The notes: a model not told the origin generated them from the letters alone. A stretch of DNA of 12,484 nucleotides from Syntrophobacterales bacterium (GCA_020052215.1 JAGVPN010000492.1:1-12484); one strand, 5' to 3'; positions 4,708 through 12,484 are shown, counted from the first letter of the stretch. Numbers and translations are program-made.

Positions 4708-6975
4708 TTAGGCCTTCGCCGGCGCGGCCGCGTATTCGGGTTGTAAATCAACGAAAAAGGTGGTGCCCGTGGCGCCGTCGCCGCCGTCTTCAGCCGCCCG
4801 GCTCTCAAAGCGGATGGCGCCGCCGTATTTGTTGACGATGGCATAGCTGACGGCCAGTCCCAGGCCGGTGCCCTCCCCGACTTTCTTGGTGGTAAAGAAG
4901 GGCACGAAGATCCGGTCGGCATACTGCTTGGGAATGCCGGTGCCGCTGTCGGCGAAAATGGCTTCCACCAGGTGATTATAGGGGTTGATCTTGGTAATGA
5001 CGGTGAGTTTGCCGCCGTTGGGCATGGCCGCGGCGGCGTTGTTGATCAGGTTGAGAAAGACCTGCTGCAGTTCCCCGGCATCACCCCGGACCCGGGGGAG
5101 ACCTTTGGCCAACCGCAGGTCCAGGTCCACTTTTTTGGTCAGCAGGTTGTTCTGGACCAGCGCCAGAACGTTGGCAATATCTTCGTTGATATCGGTAAAA
5201 TCCTCGTGCTTGGCTGGTTGGCGGGCAAAGGTCATGAGGTTTTCGACGATGCGCTTGGCGTTGAGCCCCTGGCGTTCGATGGTCTTGAGCATCTCGTGTT
5301 CTTTGCTGTCCGGCGGCAGCTTGTCCAGCAGCAACTCGGTAAAGCCCAGCATGACGCCCACGGGGTTGTTGATTTCGTGGGCCACCCCCGCGGCCAGGGT
5401 GCCCAGGGAGGCCAGCTTCTCCGTCTGGGCCATCTGATTTTCCATCTGCTGGCGGTCGGTGATGTCCCGGGCCATGACCAGCACCTGCTCTACGGAGCGG
5501 CCGTCCTCCCCGAAGATGGGTACGAAATGGGTGGAAAACCAATAGACCCGGTCTTTGAGGCGCATAGGGGCCTTGATCTCCGAGCTCTTCCGGCTTTGCA
5601 CCGTGTCCTGCACCCAGCTGAGCATGGCGTCGGCGTCTTCCCGGGGTAAGAGATCGGCGATCTTCTTTCTGACGATACCCGCCGCCGGGATGCCAAAGAC
5701 CCGGGCCATGGCGGTGTTGGCGCTCAAGAAAGCGCCCGCCTCATCCACCAGGAAGATCAGGTCCCGGGCATTTTCCACCACCGATTTGTATTGGGTTTGA
5801 CTGAGGCGCAGGTCGGCGGTGGTGCGGTCCACCTCGGCCTGCAACTCCACCGACCAGCGGGATTCGTAGTAGATCACCGCCGCGGCGGCGCAGATCAGGG
5901 CAAAGATGAGGATCCCCTGGATGAGGAATTGCCGCACGTACAGGGAATGGATGGTGCCGTAGACTTCGTCGGTGGGCGCCACCACCGCCACCGGCCAGAT
6001 TTCCTTACAGCCGGGCCGGCCATGGGCGTCGATGTCGGCCCGACTCAGCTGGGAGTAGGGGCAGGCCGCACCCACATGGGCATTGGTGTAGGCCACAAAT
6101 TTTTCCATCTGCCGGATGACGCCCCGGTGCCATCCCGAGATGTAGGTGGCCGTACCCTCCTCCCCCTTCAACATCTTGGTTTTCTGTATTTCATTAATGG
6201 CGGCGAAACTGATGGCCGGGTCTCGCTGGCCCCGGGCGGTGAAAGCGTCTTCCCCGATGAAAACCCGCTCGGGATGGTACAGGAAGATGCCTTTGTCGTC
6301 CATCACCCAGCAATAACCGGTGCGGCCGGAACGGATGTTGGCGCAGTAGTGACCGGTGAACTGGGCCAGGTCGATCTTAAACAACAGCACCCCGTCCAGG
6401 TTGCCGGTGGCCCGGGGGTGAGACTCGTCCACACTCTCTTCGTACACCGGGGTGGCCATGATCATGAAGGGCGTCTTATGGTCGCCGTTTGGCTGCAGGA
6501 TAATGGGTCCCTGGTAAATCTTCCCCCGGTTGGCCGGGTCCCGGGCCCAGGCCACCTCGGGCGCCTGGCTGAAATCTCCCTGCCGCAAGCGGGGGCCGCC
6601 GGCGTCCAGCACATAGGCCTTGTCAGCCAGATTACCGGTAAAGTCGAGGCGCTCAATCACCACCACGCCCATTTTGGAGAGCTCATCGAAGCTGACTTTC
6701 ATGCGGTTGGCCCAGGCCACGTCCTCCAGGTACTGGATGGCCGGCGAATAGGCCAGGATGCGCAACTCCCGCCGCAGAAACGCCAGGCCATCCTCGATCT
6801 GCCGGGCGGTGGATTTGGCCAGGATGAGTTGCTGCTGCTGAAAATCGTCGGAGACGATCTCCTGGGTGCGCTTCAGGGAGAGAATCCCCAGTATAAAGGC
6901 CACCGCCAGCAGCACGATCACCAGGATGCCCAGGCCCGTCAGCAGTCGCCGAAAAACGATCTTCTCCATGGGCAT
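4708..6975 (-). CDS. Membrane sensor histidine kinase with Cache and PAS domains
   Basis: A 755-residue kinase. TM1 spans about residues 9-34. A periplasmic Cache-type sensor covers about 35-347 (GRTGYCWVMDDKGIFLYHPE at 217-236 is the classical Cache strand). TM2 spans 351-370, and a PAS domain covers about 394-510. The HisKA domain carries phospho-acceptor H533 in GVAHEINNPVG. The ATPase domain has the N box (NLINNAAAAM, 642-651), G1 (DSGTGIP, 676-682) and G2 (GTGLGLA, 702-708). Four sensor-domain cysteines (C211, C222, C305, C323) are notable; the CPYSQL and PGCKEIW segments could bind a metal or form a disulfide. The start at 6975 follows GAGG by 7 nt and the upstream gene's stop by 11 nt, so the genes are co-transcribed. 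The ligand is unknown; it should phosphorylate the downstream receiver protein. Confidence 0.95.
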   Translation of the reverse strand: MPMEKIVFRRLLTGLGILVIVLLAVAFILGILSLKRTQEIVSDDFQQQQLILAKSTARQIEDGLAFLRRELRILAYSPAIQYLEDVAWANRMKVSFDELSKMGVVVIERLDFTGNLADKAYVLDAGGPRLRQGDFSQAPEVAWARDPANRGKIYQGPIILQPNGDHKTPFMIMATPVYEESVDESHPRATGNLDGVLLFKIDLAQFTGHYCANIRSGRTGYCWVMDDKGIFLYHPERVFIGEDAFTARGQRDPAISFAAINEIQKTKMLKGEEGTATYISGWHRGVIRQMEKFVAYTNAHVGAACPYSQLSRADIDAHGRPGCKEIWPVAVVAPTDEVYGTIHSLYVRQFLIQGILIFALICAAAAVIYYESRWSVELQAEVDRTTADLRLSQTQYKSVVENARDLIFLVDEAGAFLSANTAMARVFGIPAAGIVRKKIADLLPREDADAMLSWVQDTVQSRKSSEIKAPMRLKDRVYWFSTHFVPIFGEDGRSVEQVLVMARDITDRQQMENQMAQTEKLASLGTLAAGVAHEINNPVGVMLGFTELLLDKLPPDSKEHEMLKTIERQGLNAKRIVENLMTFARQPAKHEDFTDINEDIANVLALVQNNLLTKKVDLDLRLAKGLPRVRGDAGELQQVFLNLINNAAAAMPNGGKLTVITKINPYNHLVEAIFADSGTGIPKQYADRIFVPFFTTKKVGEGTGLGLAVSYAIVNKYGGAIRFESRAAEDGGDGATGTTFFVDLQPEYAAAPAKA

Positions 6976-6986
6976 AGTCGGGCCTC

Positions 6987-9512
6987 TTAAGCGCGTTGCG
7001 GAATGTGGCCTTGGGAAAATTCCCGGTAATAATGCTCCACCGCGCCCTCGTCCAGCATGACCATGTCCAGTTGCTTGGAAATCATCATCAAGCGGCCCAG
7101 GACTTCCAGCTTCCCATCCAGGGTGTCGGCATCATAACCGTCGATGCGGGCGGTAATGGAATCTTCTTTGGGTTCCACCCGGAAACCCAGATCTTCCAGG
7201 ACCCTGGTCAGAAAGCGGACCCGGCGCATGCGCCGCGGCAACTCGGCCCCGCCCCCATAGAAAGTGAAGCTCACATAGCTCTCCCCCGGGGCCCCCAGGA
7301 AGGCCTCGATAGTGGCGAAATGAAAGCCCAACCGGTTGGACAGGTTCATATAATCGTGAGTGATGATGGCAAAATTCTTTTCGTGGAGCCTTTCGGTAAT
7401 GTTGGTGTCGGTGGCGGTGCTCATGACCACGGACATGAAGCCGGCCAGGTCCACGGGCTTGGGACCCTGCCAGCCCACCGCGCTCACCCCCCGCCAGTAT
7501 GCCAGCATGGGCCTGGAGGTGAGATGTTCGGGACGGACCTTGACCAGATTGGCGGCCTCGGGACTCAGGCCCCCGCCCAGGTCAATGATGTTGAGCTCCA
7601 GAGGGATGGTGCTCACCAGACGCCGGGCCCCCTCCTCGTCCAGACGCCCGGTGGACATCTGGAAGAGTTCTTCCATGGCTTTTTCATGGGCGAAACGGGT
7701 GATGTCATGATAGGTGCGGCAGCCATCGGGGCGGAAGTTGGCGGCCCGGGGGTCCAGGAGATTGAGGGGGGTGATGTGCTTCAGGAGTCGCTTCAGCACC
7801 TTGTAGGCCCGGGTCTGGCGAACGGCGTCATCGCCGCCCCGGGGCGCCTTGAGCAATTCCTCCAACCGGCCGGCGTAGATGTTGCCGTAGAAGGCGTCCA
7901 CCGTAACCAAATCCCCCGGCTGGAGCACGGCCGTAGCCCCTTTGGCCCCGAACAGCGACGGAATCCTGGCCTCCCGCAGCACCGTGGCCAGGTGGCTGGT
8001 GGCGCTGCCGGCCTCACAGATCACCGCCGCCACCCGGCCTACCACCACGCCATACTCTGGCAAGGCTCGGGTGGTCACCAGCACCGCGTCCTGGGGGATG
8101 GCATCCAGGGCCTCGTCACGGAGCAGGTAGACCGAGCCGGCGGCCGCCCCCCGGGAGGCGATGATGCCGTTTGACAGGAGCATTTCGGCCCCCTTGATCT
8201 GGGGCGGCAGGTAATCGGCCTTAAGCTTAGCGCTCACCCGCAGGGGCCGGGCCTGCAACAGGGAAAACCTGCCCTGGGTGTCCTGGGCCCACTCAATATC
8301 CTGGGGCACGCCAAAGTGCTGCTTAACCCGGTTTCCCAGTTCGGCCAGGGCCAGGGCCTGATCCTCCGCCAGACAGGGTCCCTGGAGGTCTGCCGGGGTG
8401 GCTATATCCAGGACCCCTCCTGCCGAGGCGGCAACGTGCATGTGACTCTTCTCGCCCACGTGCTGGGCCGCAATCCTACCGTCCTCGACCCGGTAAATGT
8501 CGGGCTCCACCACCCCGCCCACTGCCAATGAGCCCAGCCCGGAGACGGCGTTGATCATGGCGCCCTTCCCGCCCCGGGGATCATCGGTATAGAGCACCCC
8601 GGCGCACCTGACCGCCACCATTTCCATGACCAGGACCCCCATGGCCAGTTCCTGGTAGGAAAAACCGCTGGAATGGCAGTAGTAAAGGGCCCTGGGGGTG
8701 AACTGGGAGGCGATGACCTCCTTGTAACGCGCCTCCACCTGGTCCCGGGGCACGTTGAGCACGGTCTCGAATTGGCCGGCAAAGCTGAAGAAGCTATCCT
8801 CCTGGAGCGCCGAACTGCGCACCGCCAGCCGGGAAGAGCTCAGCTGCGCCAGATGCTCGGCGATGGCCTGGGAGAGCTCCGGCGGCAGGGGTTGCGCCAT
8901 GATTTTTGCCTGGATGGCCTCTCCCGCCTCCCGCAGACTTTCCAGATTGCGGATCTGCGAGTGGGAGATGGCCTCTCGGATGAATTCCTCCAGACCCACG
9001 CTTTCAAAAAAGAGCTTCTGGGCATAGGCGCTCACCCCAAAGCCTTCGGGCACCGTGAGCCCCAGCCGGGTGAGTTCGCCCAGTTTCTCGGCCTTGCCGC
9101 CGTAAAACAGGCCTTCTCTTACTTCGGCCAAGGGCAGCGCCAGGGGCACCGGCTGCATCTTGGCCCCAACTAATTCCTCCGCCACCAGATGGGCCACCCG
9201 CCGGCGGGCGGTGTCCAGGGCGGCATAGCGGCCACCGGCCATGCCGTTCAAGGCCCCCACTAGGGCCTCGACCTCCTGGCCCAGCCGGTCACAGGCCTCC
9301 CGGACATAGTACATGTCAAACAGGAATCCTTCATCCATCTTGACTTGGATATCGGCCACGGTAGTCAAAATAGCGCTGTTGGCCGCCAGGAGGCGCTTGT
9401 ACTGGAGATAGCGTTCCAGCAGGGCGGGCGGGGGCCCCAGGGATACGGCAGGCGGTCGCGACGTGCGCTTACGGGCGAACCATTTCTTTAACTTCCCCAG
9501 AGCCGCGGCCAC
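6987..9512 (-). CDS. PEP/pyruvate-binding, dikinase-like phosphotransfer protein
   Basis: An 841-residue protein if it starts at GTG 9512, chosen because AAGGGA lies 7 nt upstream; GTG 9533 has no Shine-Dalgarno sequence. Residues about 1-115 form a helical N-terminal extension. About 130-430 form an ATP-grasp PPDK_N domain, with LAVRSSALQED and SFAGQFET at 229-250 and QDIEWAQD...LLQARP at 404-423. About 450-555 form the swivelling phosphohistidine domain with SATSHLATVLREARIPSLFG, putative phospho-His H507. The last ~280 residues (from RTYHDITRFAHEKAMEELF) do not look like the PEP-synthase barrel that would bind PEP or pyruvate. It may therefore make phosphohistidine from ATP and pass it to an unknown acceptor. 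It is the first gene of an operon with a kinase and a receiver. The domain call is firm; substrate and role are not known. Confidence 0.88.
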   Translation of the reverse strand: MAAALGKLKKWFARKRTSRPPAVSLGPPPALLERYLQYKRLLAANSAILTTVADIQVKMDEGFLFDMYYVREACDRLGQEVEALVGALNGMAGGRYAALDTARRRVAHLVAEELVGAKMQPVPLALPLAEVREGLFYGGKAEKLGELTRLGLTVPEGFGVSAYAQKLFFESVGLEEFIREAISHSQIRNLESLREAGEAIQAKIMAQPLPPELSQAIAEHLAQLSSSRLAVRSSALQEDSFFSFAGQFETVLNVPRDQVEARYKEVIASQFTPRALYYCHSSGFSYQELAMGVLVMEMVAVRCAGVLYTDDPRGGKGAMINAVSGLGSLAVGGVVEPDIYRVEDGRIAAQHVGEKSHMHVAASAGGVLDIATPADLQGPCLAEDQALALAELGNRVKQHFGVPQDIEWAQDTQGRFSLLQARPLRVSAKLKADYLPPQIKGAEMLLSNGIIASRGAAAGSVYLLRDEALDAIPQDAVLVTTRALPEYGVVVGRVAAVICEAGSATSHLATVLREARIPSLFGAKGATAVLQPGDLVTVDAFYGNIYAGRLEELLKAPRGGDDAVRQTRAYKVLKRLLKHITPLNLLDPRAANFRPDGCRTYHDITRFAHEKAMEELFQMSTGRLDEEGARRLVSTIPLELNIIDLGGGLSPEAANLVKVRPEHLTSRPMLAYWRGVSAVGWQGPKPVDLAGFMSVVMSTATDTNITERLHEKNFAIITHDYMNLSNRLGFHFATIEAFLGAPGESYVSFTFYGGGAELPRRMRRVRFLTRVLEDLGFRVEPKEDSITARIDGYDADTLDGKLEVLGRLMMISKQLDMVMLDEGAVEHYYREFSQGHIPQRA

Positions 9513-9549
9513 CGAAATTTCCCTTGAACACACCTATAGTTACAGTACG

Positions 9550-9578
9550 ATTATAAATGAAACCGGCCTACTCCTCAA
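9550..9578 (-). promoter_or_regulatory. Promoter of the dikinase-like/kinase/receiver operon
   Basis: Read on the minus strand, TTGAGG (9578-9573) is followed by a 17-nt spacer and a perfect TATAAT (9555-9550). Initiation near 9543 gives a leader of about 30 nt to the GTG at 9512. The alternative GTG at 9533 would have only about 10 nt of leader and no Shine-Dalgarno, so this promoter also helps settle the start. Confidence 0.6.
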
Positions 9579-9660
9579 CTGCCAAATGCACCTCGATGCC
9601 GGGGCTATCACGAAGCGATGCCCTGATGACGGCCCCTTGGAGTATTTGATAAATTTTTTA

Positions 9661-9689
9661 TTGACATATCCATGGTTTTGCGATTTCAT
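9661..9689 (+). promoter_or_regulatory. Candidate promoter of the zinc-ribbon gene
   Basis: A perfect -35 TTGACA (9661-9666) stands in an AT-rich stretch. With a 17-nt spacer the -10 would be TTTCAT (9684-9689), 4 of 6 consensus bases. This gives a leader of about 45 nt before the ATG at 9742. The weak -10 suggests low or activated expression. It is divergent from the operon promoter about 110 bp away. Confidence 0.4.
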
Positions 9690-9741
9690 GGGCTAATTTC
9701 CAATATCCATCGAGTTGATTTCGGCGCCCCGGAGGTCCACC

Positions 9742-10560
9742 ATGCCTCAATGCCCCCATTGCCAAGTCCCGTATGAAGCTGGCCAACGCTATTGCAGCAC
9801 GTGCGGCAGTTTCTTGCTGCATCCGGAACAGGGGGACACCTTTTGTTCCCAGTGCGACGTGCGGGTCTCTAACCGCCAGGAATTTTGCCATGAATGCGAT
9901 GCTCCCCTGAAAGGGGACCCGGCCGCTCTTGCGGCGGAGGCTGAGACGCCACTTGCGCAGGCTCAGGCCCCCTCCCCTGCTTCGGCCCCAAAAGCCGGCA
10001 TGCCGTCTTGGCTCACCGGCGTGTTGGTGGGTGCGGCGATACTGGTCATCATCTTGCTGATCTTGCTGTTCACCCGGGGCACGTCAACGCCCCCGGCGCC
10101 GGCTCTGGCTCCCAAAGCCGAAGCGCCGGCTCCCGCCCCGCCTGCGGCAACCCTTGCTCCCACTAAGCCGGCCACCCCGGCCCCGGAGCCGGCCAAACCG
10201 GCCGAAGCGACCCTGCAAGAGCAGTTGCAAAAGGAGCTTGCCATCTTGCGGGAAGCCCAGTTGCGCAAAGATATCGTCCTGTTTATGAGCGTTTACTCCC
10301 TCACCTACCCGGAACTGGACAACAAGCGCGCCAGCACCTTGAAAGCCTGGGAAGGCTTTGATTTTACCAACCTGGTGTTTACCATCGACAAAATTCAGTC
10401 CATCGACCCCGACAACGCCATCGCCCGGGTCACCTGGTACATGGACACCAAGAACCGGCGAACCCAGGATCTGTTAAGCAGTACCCAGACCTTTCAGGTG
10501 CGGTTCGCCAAAGAGCTGGGCAAATGGCGCATCCGCTCCCTGGAAGAGGCGGAACAGTAG
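9742..10560 (+). CDS. Double zinc-ribbon membrane protein with C-terminal NTF2-like-type domain
   Basis: A 272-residue protein. Two CxxC-X10-CxxC zinc ribbons lie at the N-terminus (C4, C7, C18, C21 and C35, C38, C49, C52). An Ala-rich stretch leads to one membrane helix at about residues 91-110 (LTGVLVGAAILVIILLILLF), and a Pro/Ala-rich linker follows to about residue 160. The C-terminal domain begins with LQEQLQKELAILREAQLRKDI and contains YPELDNKRASTLKAWEGFDF, then strands ending in VRFAKELGKWRIRSLEE. That end part has the look of an NTF2-like/SnoaL-type fold, placed outside the membrane with the ribbons inside. This fold call is an inference. The ATG at 9742 has GGAGGT 5 nt upstream. No enzyme function is evident; an assembly or scaffold role is possible. 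A terminator follows at 10741. Confidence 0.82.
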   Translation: MPQCPHCQVPYEAGQRYCSTCGSFLLHPEQGDTFCSQCDVRVSNRQEFCHECDAPLKGDPAALAAEAETPLAQAQAPSPASAPKAGMPSWLTGVLVGAAILVIILLILLFTRGTSTPPAPALAPKAEAPAPAPPAATLAPTKPATPAPEPAKPAEATLQEQLQKELAILREAQLRKDIVLFMSVYSLTYPELDNKRASTLKAWEGFDFTNLVFTIDKIQSIDPDNAIARVTWYMDTKNRRTQDLLSSTQTFQVRFAKELGKWRIRSLEEAEQ

Positions 10561-10740
10561 GGAATAAACGTTTTCCGACGACATCAAGCCAACGGCCTAA
10601 GGGTGATTTTCCGGCGCGCCCCGTGGCTGATGCCCAAACACCACGGCTCCACCCGGCAGGTGGCTCCCGAATCGCCGCCGGCCCCCAAAGCTTCCAGCCT
10701 GCCTGAGGCCATGTATCCCTTAGCCCAATTATGAGTCCGC
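10561..10740 (+). other. 3' untranslated stretch of the zinc-ribbon gene
   Basis: The 180 bases between the zinc-ribbon stop and the terminator contain one plus-strand frame of 43 codons (GTG at 10603 to TGA at 10732-10734). It is proline-rich and resembles nothing I know, and AAGG sits almost on top of its start. I do not call it a gene. The stretch is most simply a 3' untranslated region. Confidence 0.35.
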
Positions 10741-10776
10741 CAGGGGACCCCGCGGTTCCGCGGGTCCCTGTTTTTA
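10741..10776 (+). terminator. Intrinsic terminator after the zinc-ribbon gene
   Basis: A strong GC-rich stem runs from 10741 to 10770: the CCGCGGG right arm pairs with CCCGCGG, and GGGA pairs with TCCC. There are two single-base bulges and a small TT-centred loop. It is followed at once by TTTTT (10771-10775). The T tract on the plus strand fixes the direction. It separates the zinc-ribbon transcript from the sigma-54 activator gene, which starts 77 nt later. Confidence 0.85.
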
Positions 10777-10852
10777 TCTGGTTAGCCCCCCAGGGGAAGG
10801 GGAGTTTACGGATAGGATTGGCGGCGCCTGCCGATTCCGGCCGAGGTTTATA

Positions 10853-12484
10853 GTGATTGATGGCCATGACGATTATGACGACCTGCCCCCGGGAGACGGG
10901 ATTCTCATTCTCTCCCCCGAACAGGTGATCCTCTCGACTACCCTCCAGGCCGAAAGACTCCTCAGGGTGAGGTTTACGCCCGGCCAGACCCTTTCCCTGT
11001 CCGAAATTTTTCCTAAACCCTATCTGTCCCAGGCCGAATTGGCGTTGCAGGAAACCCTGGAATCGGGCGTCATACGCGCCCAGCTCTTGACCCAAATCCT
11101 GCTCCCGTCTGACCAGGTGCGGTTCCTGAAATATTCCGTGGCCCCGCTCTATGGCCAGGACCAGAAAATTATCGGCGCGGTCCTGGCGTTTCACGACGAT
11201 CCCCTGACCGAATCGTGGTCGGCCCGGTCCAATTTCGGTCTCGGGGTGAAGCCCGGGGCCGTGTTTGAGCACCTGGACCGGGGCCTGTTCATCGTCAACC
11301 AGCGGCGGACCATCACCGCGTTCAACCGCACCGCGCAAGAGCTCACCGGCTTTTCCCCGGAAGAGGTGGTGGGCCGCTACTGCTGGGAGGTCTTTCAGGC
11401 GGATCACTGTAAAACGGGGTGCCCTTTGAAAGCCACCCTGGAAGACGGCGTCACCCGGAAAGATCAGGGCGTGCGCATCAAGGATAAAGCGGGACGCTGG
11501 CTGAATCTCCTGATCAGCACCGCCCCCATCCGCAACCAACGAGAGGCGATTGTCGGCGGGGTGGAAACCTTTCAATCCCTGGGGTTGGCCCTGCCCCGGC
11601 GGGAAGCCCGGTTCCCCGTCCCGGGGGAGGTGGCGATCATCGGCCAGAGCCCCCCCATGCAACGCCTGCTGGCCATGCTGCCCGACGTCGCCCGCTCCGA
11701 GGCCACGGTGGTCCTGGAAGGCGAGTCGGGGACCGGCAAGGACCTCTTCGCCCAGGCCATCCACCTCCGGAGTCCCAGGGCTGCCGGTCCCTTTGTGGCC
11801 TTTAGCTGTTCGGCCCTGGTGGAGACCCTGATGGAATCGGAATTGTTCGGCCATGTCAAGGGCGCCTTTACCGGAGCCATCAGCCACAAGATGGGCCGCT
11901 TTGAAATGGCCAAAGGCGGGACCCTGTTCCTGGACGAAATCGGCGAACTCAAACTGGAATTGCAGGTCAAGCTGCTCCGGGTCCTGGAATCCAAGGTCTT
12001 CGAACGGGTGGGCAGCTCCCGGCCCATCCCCATGGAGGCCCGGATTATCGCCGCCACCAGCCGCAACCTGCTGGAGGAGGTGCGCCGCGGCCGCTTCCGC
12101 ATGGACCTGTTGTACCGCCTGCGCACCGTGCCTTTTTATCTGCCGCCGCTAAGGGAGCGCCAGGAAGATCTCCCCCTTTTGGTGAACCACTGCCTGGCCA
12201 GGCTCAACCGCAAATACGGCAAAGAGGTGCGCGGGGTCGACCCCAAGGTGATGAGCCTCTTCCAGAACTACGCCTGGCCGGGGAATATCCGGGAACTGGA
12301 GCGGGTGCTGGAGTATGCCTTCGTCTTCGTCAAAGGGACGGTGATCACCAAAGACCTGCTGCCTGAACTGGAATCCCCCCGCCCCCGCCCGGCGGCCACG
12401 GCCCACTTGCACCGGCAACGCTGGGACAGCGAGCTCTTGATCATTCAGAAAGCCCTGCATCAGGCCCGGGGCAACCGGGAGGCC
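10853..12484 (+). CDS. PAS-domain sigma-54-dependent transcriptional activator (3' end outside window)
   Basis: 544 codons are visible, open to the right edge. Residues about 1-120 are a divergent sensor region, probably PAS-like. A second PAS lies at about 140-240 (VFEHLDRGLFIVNQRRTITAFN), with the cysteine cluster ADHCKTGCPL common in PAS-type activators. The AAA+ domain begins near 260 and has Walker A GESGTGKD (290-297, with Asp where Glu is usual), the sigma-54 contact loop GAFTGA (337-342), Walker B TLFLDEI (357-363) and FRMDLLYRL (415-423). A Fis-type HTH starts near W524 and is cut by the edge. The start is GTG 10853 with GAGG at 10843-10846; no in-frame ATG or TTG lies closer to the terminator. 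There is no receiver domain, so control is probably by ligand or redox sensing through the PAS region. Confidence 0.93.
   Translation, partial: MIDGHDDYDDLPPGDGILILSPEQVILSTTLQAERLLRVRFTPGQTLSLSEIFPKPYLSQAELALQETLESGVIRAQLLTQILLPSDQVRFLKYSVAPLYGQDQKIIGAVLAFHDDPLTESWSARSNFGLGVKPGAVFEHLDRGLFIVNQRRTITAFNRTAQELTGFSPEEVVGRYCWEVFQADHCKTGCPLKATLEDGVTRKDQGVRIKDKAGRWLNLLISTAPIRNQREAIVGGVETFQSLGLALPRREARFPVPGEVAIIGQSPPMQRLLAMLPDVARSEATVVLEGESGTGKDLFAQAIHLRSPRAAGPFVAFSCSALVETLMESELFGHVKGAFTGAISHKMGRFEMAKGGTLFLDEIGELKLELQVKLLRVLESKVFERVGSSRPIPMEARIIAATSRNLLEEVRRGRFRMDLLYRLRTVPFYLPPLRERQEDLPLLVNHCLARLNRKYGKEVRGVDPKVMSLFQNYAWPGNIRELERVLEYAFVFVKGTVITKDLLPELESPRPRPAATAHLHRQRWDSELLIIQKALHQARGNREA

Noticed and set aside
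4972..5649. Plus-strand open frame (225 codons) over the kinase domain
   Set aside because: The minus-strand kinase frame has the H, N, G1 and G2 boxes in the same interval, and the plus-strand product has no recognisable features.
5791..6990. Long plus-strand open frame (399 codons)
   Set aside because: It lies antisense to the histidine kinase gene, whose domains are complete. The product is His/Gly-rich with no recognisable domain, as expected from GC-rich antisense frames.
6996..8174. Long plus-strand open frame (392 codons)
   Set aside because: Antisense to the dikinase-like gene with no domain and biased composition. It is a shadow of the real gene.
9512..9533. Upstream GTG (9533) as start of the dikinase-like gene
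   Set aside because: It has no Shine-Dalgarno sequence and lies only about 10 nt from the predicted transcription start. GTG at 9512 has AAGGGA at 7 nt.
10603..10734. Small proline-rich frame starting at GTG
   Set aside because: Ribosome binding site placement is poor and no similarity is recognised. More likely 3' untranslated sequence.
10430..11887. Long minus-strand open frame (485 codons)
   Set aside because: It runs across the zinc-ribbon 3' end, the terminator and the sigma-54 activator. The plus-strand frame carries the AAA+ motifs, so the minus frame is a shadow.
1..12484. tRNA, rRNA or CRISPR array
   Set aside because: No cloverleaf-like sequence, ribosomal RNA signature or regularly spaced repeat array was seen on either strand by reading.

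Overview
The window reads as a bacterial chromosome segment made of two unlike halves. Positions 1 to about 4,000 are a scarred accessory region of moderate base composition. Positions 4,040 to 12,484 are high-GC and densely coded, with long signalling genes. A Cache-PAS histidine kinase, a PEP/pyruvate-binding dikinase-like protein and a sigma-54 activator together would suit an anaerobic Desulfobacterota-type ('deltaproteobacterial') organism. That assignment is an inference from gene content; no marker gene is present.

Left part (1-4,030). After the C-terminal end of an unassigned membrane protein (1-158) comes a run of toxin-antitoxin material. It contains an orphan HicB antitoxin (minus, 496-963), a RelE/HigB-type toxin with an overlapping HTH antitoxin (1162-1804), a CopG/RHH antitoxin with an overlapping ParE toxin (1981-2546), a truncated HigA antitoxin (2599-2766) and a MntA/HepT pair (2783-3435). 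In the last pair the nucleotidyltransferase antitoxin is interrupted by one extra T in a T10 run. Promoter and operator candidates are visible ahead of both intact two-gene modules. Next come a fragment of a zinc-dependent alcohol dehydrogenase (about 3522-3654), repeats resembling insertion-sequence ends, and an AT-rich stretch.

Middle part (4,010-9,580), minus strand. One operon is transcribed from a promoter near 9,550-9,578. In order it encodes a large PEP/pyruvate-binding protein with a swivelling phosphohistidine domain but no recognisable PEP-synthase C-terminal barrel, a membrane histidine kinase with Cache and PAS domains, a stand-alone receiver protein and a probable 21-residue membrane peptide. 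A 7-bp hairpin lies just past the last stop. Spacings of 11 and 25 nt and strong Shine-Dalgarno sequences between the first three genes support one transcript. The pairing of a two-component relay with a dikinase-like phosphotransfer protein is the most interesting functional arrangement here.

Right part (9,660-12,484), plus strand. A divergent gene encodes a double zinc-ribbon protein with one membrane helix, a Pro/Ala linker and a C-terminal domain probably of NTF2-like fold. It is followed by a clear intrinsic terminator. The window ends inside a PAS-domain sigma-54 activator (10853 to the edge) with an intact GAFTGA loop and no receiver domain.
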